Numbered from the stretch's first letter, positions 1 through 8,196 are shown. The stretch: 55,258 bases of DNA from Nitrospirota bacterium (GCA_003232715.1 QIJG01000050.1:1-55258), one strand, 5' to 3'. Program-made: numbers and translations. The notes: generated by a model from the letters alone, not told the origin.

Positions 1-517
1 CTGAAATACCCTCGTCCTTGGGGCTCTTGATCCCGAGGGCCCTGCACCACATGTCAAGGCTGAACCTCCGCCTTGTAGCGCCGTAGAATGTTAACTGGTC
101 AAGGAGGTCTATATGCGGGCCGTTGTATCTGTTCGGCATCAACTCCCGTGTTGGTCTGAGTTTATGAATTGCAGAGCGTATCAGGATAAACGGGCAGTCA
201 AAGGTCCTGCCGTTAAAGGTTACAAACTGACTATAGCTCTTTATAACATCCCAGAATTTCTCCAGTATGTCTCTCTCGGTACCTGTCTCATACTGTATGC
301 CCTCCTCTTCAAAGGGGGCGATGTCTTTGCCGGGTGCCTGAAAGTAGAGGACGCCCTTCAGGGTATCCGGATTCATAAGACCTATTGTGACTATCTCACC
401 GGTAAGCGGATCATCCTCTTCTGTCTCAGCATACTTCAGGAGATATTCCTGCTGGGGCAGGTCCAGGGCATCAAAATCAGCACCTATGGTCTCTATATCA
501 AATATTATGCGCGACAT
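1..517 (-). CDS. Predicted 3'-5' exonuclease, PolB-exonuclease-like (partial, 3' end outside window)
   Basis: Translating the minus strand from an ATG at 515-517 gives an open frame that runs off the left edge (172 codons seen). It begins MSRIIFDIETIGADFDAL, with the ExoI acidic motif DIET at residues 8-11. An ExoII-like FNGRTFDCPFI stretch follows, then HIDLLDQL. This fits the DnaQ-like superfamily, specifically the predicted PolB exonuclease-like family (DNA_pol_B_exo2), which hydrolyses nucleic acid 3' ends through two metal ions. The ATG begins one base after the stop of the upstream protease gene, so the two are probably cotranscribed. No strong ribosome-binding site is visible, which suggests translational coupling. 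The ExoIII motif would lie beyond the window. Substrate cannot be told. Confidence 0.75.
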   Translation of the reverse strand, partial: MSRIIFDIETIGADFDALDLPQQEYLLKYAETEEDDPLTGEIVTIGLMNPDTLKGVLYFQAPGKDIAPFEEEGIQYETGTERDILEKFWDVIKSYSQFVTFNGRTFDCPFILIRSAIHKLRPTRELMPNRYNGPHIDLLDQLTFYGATRRRFSLDMWCRALGIKSPKDEGIS

Positions 518-518
518 T

Positions 519-1838
519 TCACTTGTTGTCTATGGAACTTTCCCTGAATACCCTCCAGCCCTTCAGTAGATCTATTGCCCGCTGGAGCTGAACATCATTT
601 TTCTCATCCACCTGCAGGGGAGCCACCTCTGTCTCCTTCACTGTTTTCTTCGTCTCCTTCTCCTCGGGTCTCTGTTCATTTTTGAGGTGATGCTCCAGGT
701 CCTTCTCCCTGATTACCGGATATGCCTCGCCGTCCTGGGGCTTGACCTTGACTACAATATCAGGCTCAATACCTTCGTTCTGTATGGATATACCTTTAGG
801 GGTATAGTACTTTGCAGTAGTAAGCCTGAGGCCCGAACCGCCACTGAGCGGAATAACGCTCTGGACGGAACCCTTTCCGAAAGTCCTTACGCCAAGCAAC
901 ACAGCCCTCTTCCAGTCTTTCAGCGCTCCCGCCACTATCTCCGAGGCCGAGGCACTTCCGTGATTCACCATCACTATCATCGGCAAGTCATAATGTGGGT
1001 GGTTTCCCGTAGTCATATACTCCGTCTTTTTTACTGAACGTCCTTTTATATACACAACAAGCTTTTTCGGTGGAAGGAACTGTTCGGTAACATCCACGGC
1101 ACTCTTTAACAGACCACCGGGATTGTTCCTGAGGTCAAGCACCAGGGAGTCTATCTTTTTATCACTCAGGTTCTTAAGGGCATTTGCAAGATCAGATGCT
1201 GTCCTTTCCTGAAACTGATTGATCTTTATGTACCCTATGCCGTCATCCACCACCTTGTATTTAACGCTCTTTATCTTGATTACAGCCCTTGTTATGGTAA
1301 AATCCTTTGGCTCCTTCCACCCTTCCCTGACTATGGTTATGGTCACCGTGGTCCCACTGGGCCCCCGCATCTTTTTAACGGCTTCAAAAAGGGTCATGTC
1401 CCTGGTTGACTCACCCTCCACCTTGATTATTTTGTCACCGGCCTTGATGCCGGCCTTCCATGCCGGGGTATCCTCAATTGGGGCTATAACCGTAAGCATC
1501 CCCTTTTTCACACCTATCTGTATACCAAGGCCTCCAAACTCTCCCCGGGTGTCTATCTGCATCTCTTTATACTCTTCCGGGGGCATAAAGCCCGAGTGGG
1601 GATCAAGTGTCCCCAACATTCCCTTGAGGGCGCCATAAATGAGATCCTGCGTATTCACCTTTTCAACATAGGAGTTCTTTATAATAGTGAGGGCCTCTGT
1701 AAAGAGTCTGAGATTCTGATACTCCTGGGAATCTGCAACCGCACTCTTCATGGGCATTTCGCTGATCAGAAAACCACCTATCACCAGAGAGACAATTACA
1801 ATCCATCCGAATATAGCCAATCTTCTACGTTTTTTCAT
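519..1838 (-). CDS. ctpA: S41 family carboxyl-terminal processing protease (CtpA/Prc-like)
   Basis: 439 residues. A positively charged N-terminus (MKKRRR) precedes one membrane segment at about 9-26, so the enzyme is anchored and faces the periplasm. A PDZ domain (about 100-170, GGLGIQIGV...AGIKAGDKIIKVEG) is followed by the S41 serine protease domain. The catalytic Ser/Lys dyad is recognisable: S297 in NHGSASASE and K322 in RTFGKGSVQ, 25 residues apart as in Tsp and CtpB, with Q326 as the third residue. The C-terminal tail of about 70 residues is charged and low in complexity. It lies just downstream of ftsE-ftsX-envC, as in many Gram-negatives. A role in trimming envelope or peptidoglycan-hydrolase partners fits the family but is inferred. 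Confidence 0.93.
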   Translation of the reverse strand: MKKRRRLAIFGWIVIVSLVIGGFLISEMPMKSAVADSQEYQNLRLFTEALTIIKNSYVEKVNTQDLIYGALKGMLGTLDPHSGFMPPEEYKEMQIDTRGEFGGLGIQIGVKKGMLTVIAPIEDTPAWKAGIKAGDKIIKVEGESTRDMTLFEAVKKMRGPSGTTVTITIVREGWKEPKDFTITRAVIKIKSVKYKVVDDGIGYIKINQFQERTASDLANALKNLSDKKIDSLVLDLRNNPGGLLKSAVDVTEQFLPPKKLVVYIKGRSVKKTEYMTTGNHPHYDLPMIVMVNHGSASASEIVAGALKDWKRAVLLGVRTFGKGSVQSVIPLSGGSGLRLTTAKYYTPKGISIQNEGIEPDIVVKVKPQDGEAYPVIREKDLEHHLKNEQRPEEKETKKTVKETEVAPLQVDEKNDVQLQRAIDLLKGWRVFRESSIDNK

Positions 1839-1866
1839 GTATCTATACCTCCGTTTAATCTTTTCT

Positions 1867-3057
1867 CTATTTTTGCCGTTGACGTTTTAACCACTGAAGC
1901 GGGTTCAGGGGTTTGCCTTTGTATCTGATCTCAAAATAAAGGCCGGGTGCATTCAATATACCTGATTCCCCGACCCTGCCGATTAAAGTACCTGTTTTTA
2001 TTATATCTCCTTTGTTTAAAAAAATCTCACTCAGGTTTGCATACACTGTGTAATACCCCTCGCCATGATTTAATATCACGACCTTGCCATACCCCTTGAA
2101 CCAGTCTGCAAACACAACTTTTCCTGAATATACGGCCTCAACAGCCTCTCCCTCTTTTGACTTGATATGTATGCCGTTTCTGAAGACCGGGGTTTTAAAT
2201 TTCGGGTCACGATAACTGCCGTAGGGAAGGGCAAGCACTCCCTTAACAGGCCAGGGAAGGTGCCTCCTGGTGAGGGAAAAGCCTTTCTGGAAATACTTTG
2301 TTTTTTCTGATTCATTAATCAACTTGCGCAACTTCCTTGATGACTCCTTAAGTTCCGAGAGCATTCGCTTGTAAAGGTTCCTCTTCTTCCGGACAGAGGC
2401 CAGAAGCCGCCTTTTCAGTTTCTGCTTGTTTCTCAGGACGGCCTTTTTTTTCTCAAGTTGATTTTTCTGGCCTTTGAGGTTCTTCATAAGTGCTGACAGG
2501 TGGTCCTGCCTCTGTTTCAGGCCATGAATGTTTTTCGAATAATCTTTGAGAAGGGCATATTCATACTCTGCCATACGCTTCAGATAGTGCCACTTTCTTA
2601 CCGCCTGAGGGATGTCCCTGGCTGTCATTAATAGCAGAAGTGGATCGGTCTTCAATTCAGGTGATCCCGGGGTAGTCCCAAAAGAGGAGACTCCGTACTT
2701 CTGCATCCCTACAACCTTCCTCCTGAGCCAGGTTTTCTGCCTGTCAAGCTTTTTGGAGATCTTTTTTATCTCAGTTCTTACTATCGAGATCCTTTTTTCG
2801 TTTCGGAGCATCTTCCTTCTCTGAACCCTGAGTTCCCTCTTTATACGGTCCAGTGCCCTGTTGGTTGATTCAATCTCATCGAGTATGGAAACTTCCTTCT
2901 TTTTTACCTTCTCAAGCGCCTTTTTCTTCTTCTTTATCTCCTTCTGTATATTCTCATAGCGGGTTTTAGGGTTTCTTGCCGCCTGGACATTTGTCAGGCA
3001 AAAACCCAGGAAGATAATACAGATAAGAAATATAGAGGTTTTTTTTAAGCATAACAT
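1867..3057 (-). CDS. envC: EnvC-like murein hydrolase activator (coiled coil + degenerate LytM/M23)
   Basis: 396 residues. An N-terminal signal peptide (about 1-26, ending NVQA-A) is followed by a very long lysine/glutamate-rich coiled coil (about 28-250) and a C-terminal M23/LytM domain (about 270-392). The zinc ligands of active LytM enzymes are lost. The usual HxxxD has become HIKSK, and the second HxH motif reads YAN in GEGYYTVYANLSEI. That is the hallmark of EnvC-type activators, which switch on amidases rather than cut peptidoglycan themselves. The gene follows ftsX by 22 bases, matching the known FtsEX-EnvC partnership at the division septum. It ends 28 bases before the ctpA start. Confidence 0.9.
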   Translation of the reverse strand: MLCLKKTSIFLICIIFLGFCLTNVQAARNPKTRYENIQKEIKKKKKALEKVKKKEVSILDEIESTNRALDRIKRELRVQRRKMLRNEKRISIVRTEIKKISKKLDRQKTWLRRKVVGMQKYGVSSFGTTPGSPELKTDPLLLLMTARDIPQAVRKWHYLKRMAEYEYALLKDYSKNIHGLKQRQDHLSALMKNLKGQKNQLEKKKAVLRNKQKLKRRLLASVRKKRNLYKRMLSELKESSRKLRKLINESEKTKYFQKGFSLTRRHLPWPVKGVLALPYGSYRDPKFKTPVFRNGIHIKSKEGEAVEAVYSGKVVFADWFKGYGKVVILNHGEGYYTVYANLSEIFLNKGDIIKTGTLIGRVGESGILNAPGLYFEIRYKGKPLNPLQWLKRQRQK

Positions 3058-3079
3058 AGCGGTCTCAAAGTCATGGGGC

Positions 3080-3949
3080 TCAGAACTTCAGCCTTCCTAA
3101 AGCAATTGTTGATCCAATAATACCCAGAATTGCTCCTCCTGCCGGGAGTGCTGCAACGAGTCCGAGAGGCATGTGCATTACACCGAGTATGGGGAAATCA
3201 GAGATGACCGTTCCATTGATAAACCTGTAAAGGACATAGGTGCCCGCTCCCCCAAGGAGGCCACCGAGAAATCCAAGGGTTCCTCCTTCAATCAGAAAAG
3301 GCAAACGTATAAAACCCTTTGTGGCCCCAAGCAGTTTGAATATCTCTATCTCCTCCTTACGCCTGTAAAAGAGGATCTTCACAGTACTGTAACAGACAAA
3401 GATAATTGCCATGGAAAAGAGCAGGATTACCCCTGCACTTATAGTCTTGACAGCATTGCGGATTGTATAGATTGTACCAAGAAGGTTCTCACCATACACA
3501 ACGTCGTCAACATCCCTGAGACTTTTAAGTCTATTAATCAGACCCTCCACCTTCTTTTTGTCAAAGCCATTCTCCTTAAGCCTGATCTCTATGGAAGGCA
3601 GCAGGGGGTTTTCATCCAGACCCTCAAGTATATAGGCTGCATCCTTTAACGATGTCCTGAGTTCAACAAGAGCGGCCTCTTTCGATATATACTTAATCCT
3701 CTTAACTATAGGGTCTTCTCTCAGCCGTACCCTGAGCTGATTAATTTCACGATTCCCTGTCCCGGCAGAGAGGAAGACCGTAACAGAAAACCGTTCAGGT
3801 AGCCTGCTTGTAATGCCTTCGATGTTATAGAGGGAGAAGAATATCAGTCCAAGAACAAAAAGACCTACCCCTATAGTCACAACCGTTAACATATGGATCC
3901 ATTTTTCAAACCAGAGACTCTTTAAGGCAAGCTTTATCGAATAAATCAT
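3080..3949 (-). CDS. ftsX: Cell division protein FtsX (ABC-type permease-like subunit)
   Basis: 289 residues, a normal length. One N-terminal membrane helix (about 18-42) is followed by a periplasmic domain (about 45-160, the region that binds EnvC or other hydrolase activators in studied homologues). Three more helices lie at about 168-190, 215-240 and 258-282. A conserved cytoplasmic coupling stretch (FYRRKEEIEIFKLLGATKGFIRLPFLIEG) is present, diagnostic of FtsX. The ATG abuts the ftsE TAA (TAAATG), so the two are translated together. With FtsE it forms the ATPase-driven complex that transmits conformational change across the inner membrane to EnvC, encoded next. Confidence 0.94.
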   Translation of the reverse strand: MIYSIKLALKSLWFEKWIHMLTVVTIGVGLFVLGLIFFSLYNIEGITSRLPERFSVTVFLSAGTGNREINQLRVRLREDPIVKRIKYISKEAALVELRTSLKDAAYILEGLDENPLLPSIEIRLKENGFDKKKVEGLINRLKSLRDVDDVVYGENLLGTIYTIRNAVKTISAGVILLFSMAIIFVCYSTVKILFYRRKEEIEIFKLLGATKGFIRLPFLIEGGTLGFLGGLLGGAGTYVLYRFINGTVISDFPILGVMHMPLGLVAALPAGGAILGIIGSTIALGRLKF

Positions 3950-4612
3950 TTACCCTTCCTTATCCGCCACAAGGTTGCCGTTGTCAAACCAGAGGACCCT
4001 CAGTCCTGTATTCCTGAACAATTCCCTGTTATGGGTTGCGATCAGGATGGTTGTTCCTTTTGCATTGATCTCTTTAAATATCTTCATGATGCCGGCTGCA
4101 TTGTCAACATCAAGGTTCCCCGTAGGCTCATCGGCAAGAAGGACTGTCGGCTCTCCGACAATAGCCCTCGCTATGGTGATCCTCTGCTGTTCGCCTCCTG
4201 AGAGGGCGGCAGGAAAATTATCGTTCTTATGCCTCAACCCCACCAGTTTCAACGCATCCTGCACCCTTCCCTTTATCTCCGTCTCTCCAAAGCCCCTGAT
4301 TCTCAGCGCAAGGGCAATATTATCATAGACTGTGCGGTTTACGAGGAGCTTGAAGTCCTGAAACACCACCCCGATGTTTCTCCTGAGATAGGGGATAGCG
4401 GATTCTCTGAGGGTATCTGTTTCCCACCCGGCAATACTTATGGTACCCTCATCAGGCTTTTCGGCAAGATAGATCAGTTTCAGCAATGTTGATTTGCCGG
4501 CACCGCTTGGCCCTGTTATATAGACAAACTCACCCTTCCCGATGCCGAAATTGACTTTTCTGAGGGCAGTCATATTGTCATAAATCCTGGTAACATCCTT
4601 AAAGCCAATCAT
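3950..4612 (-). CDS. ftsE: Cell division ATP-binding protein FtsE
   Basis: 220 residues from the ATG at 4610-4612 (MIGFKDVTRIYDN). An upstream in-frame TTG at 4633 is possible, but the GGAG at 4625-4628 sits in front of the ATG, so the shorter form is preferred. ABC ATPase motifs: Walker A GPSGAGKST (34-42), Q-loop VVFQDFKLL (about 82-90), signature LSGGEQQR (138-145), Walker B LLADEPT (158-164), and the FtsE-typical GNLD. It energises FtsX. No gene lies upstream on the same strand for about 350 bases, so this is probably the first gene of the ftsEX-envC-ctpA-exonuclease operon. No clear promoter was identified. Confidence 0.94.
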   Translation of the reverse strand: MIGFKDVTRIYDNMTALRKVNFGIGKGEFVYITGPSGAGKSTLLKLIYLAEKPDEGTISIAGWETDTLRESAIPYLRRNIGVVFQDFKLLVNRTVYDNIALALRIRGFGETEIKGRVQDALKLVGLRHKNDNFPAALSGGEQQRITIARAIVGEPTVLLADEPTGNLDVDNAAGIMKIFKEINAKGTTILIATHNRELFRNTGLRVLWFDNGNLVADKEG

Positions 4613-4763
4613 ATTTGATCTACACTCCTTCAATCAGGGGACACAGATTCTGAAACAACCACAGAGGCATTAACACACAGAAGCCTTATAGAGCCGTTTT
4701 TGTCCTTTGCTATTATAAAGGATTAACGTTTCTTTTGCAATTATCCATTCTATAACGAATTGA

Positions 4764-4957
4764 TCCTACAGGCAGCAATTCACGGTGAAAATCAGTGCAG
4801 GATTGCTTCGTCGCTGACGATCCTCGCAATGACATTGCGAAGACCTTTTCTGTCACTGCGAGTCTTTTCTGTCACTGCGAGTCTTTTCTGTCATTGCGAG
4901 TGAAATGAAGCAATCTCAAAGCGTTACAAGTTCGCCGTGAATTGCTGTCCTGTAGGG
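4764..4957. repeat. Nested inverted-repeat element, MITE-like
   Basis: The outer arms are 4765-4789 and 4931-4956. Read towards each other they match except for one base insertion and one transition (core CAGCAATTCACGG). Inside are imperfect arms 4801-4834 and 4889-4915 sharing GATTGCTTC and CTCGCAATGACA. The element therefore folds into one long hairpin of about 190 bases. It fills most of the 353-base gene-free gap between ftsE and the HDOD gene. The inner text resembles the GTCATTGCGAG...GAAGCAATCTC repeat that I recall from many Nitrospirota and deltaproteobacterial genomes (memory, not searched). No transposase is encoded. Confidence 0.7.
4845..4901. repeat. Three tandem copies of a 19-base unit
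   Basis: The unit cttttctgtcactgcgagt occurs at 4845-4863, 4864-4882 and 4883-4901. The last copy has one change (cact to catt). It lies inside the inner loop of the surrounding inverted-repeat element, and its final copy forms part of the right inner arm. It looks like slippage amplification of the arm sequence. There are no spacers, so it is not a CRISPR array. Confidence 0.85.
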
Positions 4958-4965
4958 GGGTGGTA

Positions 4966-5781
4966 TCATACTGTAAAGAGTTCCTGCATTGCGGCGGTTT
5001 CTTCTACGGCCTTTTCCCTGACTTTTTTAATCTTGCCTTCATCAAGTGAAAGCTCCAGGAGAATGGCATCGTGTTCTTCGGTCCAGATGCCGTCATCTTC
5101 GATTTTAGGAAAGAAACTCCTTGATAGTGCCTCTGCAAGAGAGATGACGGATGAGGTCTCCCTGTAACGAGTACACATTGAGGGCTTGTGGTGATATCTG
5201 ACCGAGCATACAATCTCCTCAGGCAACCTGGCATTTTCAAGAAAGTTTCCTCCTGCTGCCGGATGGTCAATCCCGAAGACCTCTTTTTCCTTCAGGAAGA
5301 TTTTATCTGAGGATAACATTAATAGATATTTTTCTTTGTGCAGAGTTATAAAAATAACCCTTCCGATATCGTGGAGTAGTCCCGAGACAAAACAGATTCC
5401 CCTTTCAATATTGCATACATGGTCGGAAATATTTGCAGCTATTATTCCGACCTCGTAAGAGTGTTGCCAAAGTTTTCCAAGCCTTTCACGTTCGTTTCTG
5501 CCCAAAAACCTGAAGACAGACGTTCCGAGACAGATTCCTTTTACAAGATCATATCCAAGGAACATAATCGCCTGTTCAAGTGTATTGACCTTGCCGGTAT
5601 GACCGAAATAGGGAGAATTTGCCACCCTGAGGATTTTTTCCGTCAGGCTCTGGTCATGCTTTATGACATTTGCAATATCAACAAAGGTGGATTTCTCATC
5701 CTGAAGTACCTCAAAAAGACTCCTGAGGATTAAGGGAAGGGTCGGCAGGTCTGTTAGACTGGCAATATTCACACTTGTCAT
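4966..5781 (-). CDS. HDOD domain signal-transduction protein
   Basis: 271 residues, mostly one HDOD domain. The opening LPTLPLILRSLFEVLQD, the block IANVIKHDQSLTEKILRVANSPYFG and the HD-like GLLHDIGRVIF are typical. HDOD proteins resemble HD-GYP/HD phosphohydrolases but generally lack a full metal site. They act as regulatory scaffolds, often beside chemotaxis genes. The start ATG overlaps the cheW stop as ATGA, so it is the second gene of a cheW-HDOD pair under the sigma-28 promoter at 6331-6357. A chemotaxis or motility-linked signalling role is inferred from context; no output domain is attached. Confidence 0.85.
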   Translation of the reverse strand: MTSVNIASLTDLPTLPLILRSLFEVLQDEKSTFVDIANVIKHDQSLTEKILRVANSPYFGHTGKVNTLEQAIMFLGYDLVKGICLGTSVFRFLGRNERERLGKLWQHSYEVGIIAANISDHVCNIERGICFVSGLLHDIGRVIFITLHKEKYLLMLSSDKIFLKEKEVFGIDHPAAGGNFLENARLPEEIVCSVRYHHKPSMCTRYRETSSVISLAEALSRSFFPKIEDDGIWTEEHDAILLELSLDEGKIKKVREKAVEETAAMQELFTV

Positions 5782-6257
5782 TTTAAGTTGTCGGGTTCTT
5801 CTCCCGTGAATAGTTTGTCAAGATCGAGTAGTATGATAAGTCTGTCATTAATCTTTCCGATTCCTTTTATGTATTTTGAATGTACACCTGTTGTCATTGC
5901 AGGAGCCGGTTCAAGCGTTTCCGCTGATATCCTCATAACTTCCGATACCGCATCAACTATGAGTCCGACCATTGTCTCCATTATATCAACAACCATTATT
6001 CTTGTATGCCGATCAAAGTCTTTTTCTGAAAGGCCAAACTTTTTTCTGAGGTTTACCGCAGGGATTATTTTTCCCCTCAGGTTCAGGACACCCTCAATAT
6101 AGGGTGGAGAGTTTGGTACTTTCGTGATTTCAGTCATACGGTTGATTTCCTGAACAGTGGATATTTCAACGGCATATTCTTCTTCTCCAAGCCGGAACGT
6201 GGCAAGTTGTAGAATATCGTCTTTTATTTCCCTGGAGTCTTCCTGTAGTGTATTCAT
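5778..6257 (-). CDS. cheW: Chemotaxis coupling protein CheW
   Basis: 159 residues, normal for CheW. The single CheW domain carries LATFRLGEEEYAVEISTVQEINRM, the conserved PPYIEGVLNLRGKIIPAVNLRKKFGL, and VDAVSEVMRI. It bridges chemoreceptor tips to the CheA kinase (encoded at 8189). A strong GGAGG lies six bases before the ATG. A consensus FliA promoter ends about 75 bases upstream, so expression is probably coupled to completion of the flagellar export gate. The stop overlaps the HDOD start. Confidence 0.93.
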   Translation of the reverse strand: MNTLQEDSREIKDDILQLATFRLGEEEYAVEISTVQEINRMTEITKVPNSPPYIEGVLNLRGKIIPAVNLRKKFGLSEKDFDRHTRIMVVDIMETMVGLIVDAVSEVMRISAETLEPAPAMTTGVHSKYIKGIGKINDRLIILLDLDKLFTGEEPDNLK

Positions 6258-6330
6258 TCCTGGCCTCCATAATCTTTAATTATTGAACCGGGTTGAGACT
6301 ATTTTATTTGAATTCATAGTTTTAATACTC

Positions 6331-6357
6331 TTATCGTCTAACTGCAGAAAAACTTTA
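6331..6357 (-). promoter_or_regulatory. Sigma-28 (FliA) promoter for cheW-HDOD
   Basis: On the minus strand the sequence is TAAAGTTT (6350-6357), an 11-base spacer, then GACGATAA (6331-6338). The enteric FliA consensus is TAAAGTTT-N11-GCCGATAA, so only one base differs and the spacing is exact. It points at cheW, 74 bases downstream. The remainder of the 6258-6492 gap shows no other signal I can support. Confidence 0.85.
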
Positions 6358-6492
6358 GATCGGTCCCCAATCTCTTTCATCGCCGGATTTGAGTTACAGT
6401 AAAGCATGGTAATATGAAAGGGTAGCGGTGCAGGTGGGTAATATTCTCCAATGTCTTTAATTTTTTGGAAGAATCAAGAAGAAGCTACGATT

Positions 6493-6942
6493 TTACCTCT
6501 CTTCTATAGATAGTTTTTTAATTATCTGTCTTGATATGGACGGTGAGAAATAGAGCCCACCCTTTAAGATAGCAACAATGGCTTCTCTCAGTTCCGAAAA
6601 AGGGGACGGTTTCATAATAACACCGGATGCCCCCCTCCTTATGGCCTCGGCTATTCTGTTAACGTCCATAATCCCTGTAAGAATGATTATCTTGGAGCTG
6701 GGAACCAAAGGTCTGAGTTCCTTGATAACGTCTGATCCATGCATTAAAGGCAGATTCATGTCAAGGATGATGACATGCGGGGACTTTTCCTTTATTACCT
6801 TTATTGCATCTACACCGTTTTCCGCCTCACCGATAACACTGTAACCTTCAACTGAGTTGAAAAGGGCTTTAAGTCCATCCCTGACAATGGCATGGTCCTC
6901 TATAATAAAGACTTTAATCATATATGATATTATATCACACAT
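6493..6942 (-). CDS. Receiver-only response regulator, NarL/FixJ-type receiver lacking its HTH
   Basis: 149 residues from the ATG at 6940-6942, chosen because GGAGG lies nine bases upstream. An internal ATG at 6919-6921 would also leave the whole domain intact. The receiver is complete: acidic pair in IIEDH (E15, D16), phospho-acceptor D61 in VIILDMNLP, switch Thr in IILTG, and Lys in IMKPS. It most resembles NarL/FixJ receivers (SPSISRQIIKKL linker). The protein stops at that linker, where a LuxR-type HTH would normally start. Other frames downstream show no HTH remnant. It is transcribed alone from a sigma-28 promoter. It may act as a phosphate sink or by protein contact; this is inference. 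Confidence 0.8.
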   Translation of the reverse strand: MCDIISYMIKVFIIEDHAIVRDGLKALFNSVEGYSVIGEAENGVDAIKVIKEKSPHVIILDMNLPLMHGSDVIKELRPLVPSSKIIILTGIMDVNRIAEAIRRGASGVIMKPSPFSELREAIVAILKGGLYFSPSISRQIIKKLSIEER

Positions 6943-7054
6943 CTGTACATACCTCCAGTTCCGGTTTTGGGGCGAATTGATTGAAGCAGGCCGATTTCGG
7001 GATAAGGCCATTCATAAGCCTGGATATTTAGTGCCAAACTTGCCTTTTTTTATT

Positions 7055-7082
7055 TTATCGGCCATATTTAGTGGAAACTTTA
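7055..7082 (-). promoter_or_regulatory. Sigma-28 (FliA) promoter for the receiver-only regulator
   Basis: The minus strand reads TAAAGTTT (7075-7082), a 12-base spacer, then a perfect GCCGATAA (7055-7062). Both boxes match the FliA consensus exactly; the spacing is one base longer than ideal. It drives the gene starting at 6942 with a leader of roughly 100 bases. Confidence 0.85.
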
Positions 7083-7095
7083 GAATGCAGGGAGG

Positions 7096-7126
7096 GGCTG
7101 GCTCATCAGGAGGGGATGAGCCAGCC
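7096..7126 (-). terminator. Strong hairpin after cheB, possible terminator without U-tract
   Basis: A perfect 12-base stem, GGCTGGCTCATC (7096-7107) with GATGAGCCAGCC (7115-7126), closes a seven-base loop. It lies 24 bases beyond the cheB stop and ahead of the next promoter. On the minus strand it is followed by CCCCTCCC rather than a run of T, so a textbook intrinsic terminator is not shown. It may mark the 3' end of the chemotaxis operon or stabilise it. Confidence 0.45.
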
Positions 7127-7149
7127 GGGAGGAGGAGAAATGGGAGGAG

Positions 7150-8196
7150 TTATACAGAGTTTACAATCTCTCCGGCAATCTCTTCTACCGGAATAACCTT
7201 GTCGGCAATTCCAGCTTCTACCACAACCTTTGGCATTCCATAAACAACACACGTTTCTTTATCCTGGGCAAGTGTCTTTCCATTATTTTTTTTGATCATT
7301 TCCATGCCCTTTAGCCCGTCATTTCCCATGCCTGTCAGAATGACACCGAGAGTTCTGCCAGGGAATGCTTCTGTTGCAGAGAGCATCAATATGTCAACGG
7401 AGGGCTTATAAATATGCTTTCCCTCATTTCCATCAACTATATCAGCAACTACTTCAAAGGTCCTTTTTCTGATGATCCTCAGGTGCTTTCCTCCGGGGGC
7501 TACCAGCACAACCCCGGGTTGTAAAGGCTCACCATGCTCTGCTTCTTTAACAGTGACCTTACATATGGAATTTAACCGTTCAGCAAAAGGGCCTGTGAAA
7601 CTTGGCGGCATATGCTGTGCTATTACAATACATACAGGGAAGTCTTCAGGCATATCAGGGAGTATTTCCTGGAGTGCCCTGGGTCCACCGGTAGAGCTGC
7701 CGATAGCCACTACTGCAATCTTTCTCTGACCCTCAAATGTCCTTTTAGGTATAACTATTTTTTGCCGTCCCTGCCTTTTCCTGACGAGCCCTTTTTTACC
7801 TATAGCTTTCAGTTTTTCCAGGAGTTGTTTGCGTATGTCCAGGATATTTACCGAGAGGTCGGCAAGATTTTTTGGAATAAAGTCTACTGCTCCTGCATCA
7901 AGAGCTTCAAGTGTGATTTCGGCACCATCTGAAGTAAGGGAACTCACCATCAGAACCGGGACAGGGTTTATATCCATAATGATTCTGAGTGCCTCAAGTC
8001 CATTCATTCTTGGCATCTCTACATCGAGGGTAACAATGTCCGGTTTGAGACTGTTAACTTTATCAATAGCCTCAACGCCATCTCTTGCAGTAGCTATGAC
8101 CTGCAGTTCAGGGTCTGATGATATCATTTTTGAGAGTGCGTTGCGCATAAACGCCGAATCGTCAACTATGAGGACTTTTATTTTTTTGTCATGCAT
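7150..8196 (-). CDS. cheB: Chemotaxis response regulator protein-glutamate methylesterase CheB
   Basis: 348 residues from the ATG at 8194-8196 (MHDKKIKVLIVDDS). A TTG seven codons earlier is possible but less likely. The N-terminal receiver has D58 in IVTLDVEMPRMNG. The C-terminal methylesterase has the catalytic triad S168 (GSSTGG), H195 (IAQHMPPSFT) and D293 (GMGNDG). It removes methyl groups from, and can deamidate, receptor glutamates, opposing CheR encoded upstream at 10857. The start overlaps the end of cheA by eight bases. It is the last gene of the HEAT-cheR-receiver-cheY-cheA-cheB run and is followed by a hairpin. Confidence 0.94.
   Translation of the reverse strand: MHDKKIKVLIVDDSAFMRNALSKMISSDPELQVIATARDGVEAIDKVNSLKPDIVTLDVEMPRMNGLEALRIIMDINPVPVLMVSSLTSDGAEITLEALDAGAVDFIPKNLADLSVNILDIRKQLLEKLKAIGKKGLVRKRQGRQKIVIPKRTFEGQRKIAVVAIGSSTGGPRALQEILPDMPEDFPVCIVIAQHMPPSFTGPFAERLNSICKVTVKEAEHGEPLQPGVVLVAPGGKHLRIIRKRTFEVVADIVDGNEGKHIYKPSVDILMLSATEAFPGRTLGVILTGMGNDGLKGMEMIKKNNGKTLAQDKETCVVYGMPKVVVEAGIADKVIPVEEIAGEIVNSV

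Noticed and set aside
113..547. Plus-strand open frame at the left edge
   Set aside because: It is antisense to the clear DIET/FNGRTFDCP exonuclease frame on the minus strand.
4845..4901. Tandem 19-base repeats as a CRISPR array
   Set aside because: The units abut without spacers, lie within a palindromic element, and no cas genes are present.
6258..6492. Remnant LuxR HTH downstream of the receiver-only gene
   Set aside because: All three minus-strand frames were read after the stop. None contains an LTxREREVL or helix-turn-helix-like stretch, and stops occur within a dozen codons.
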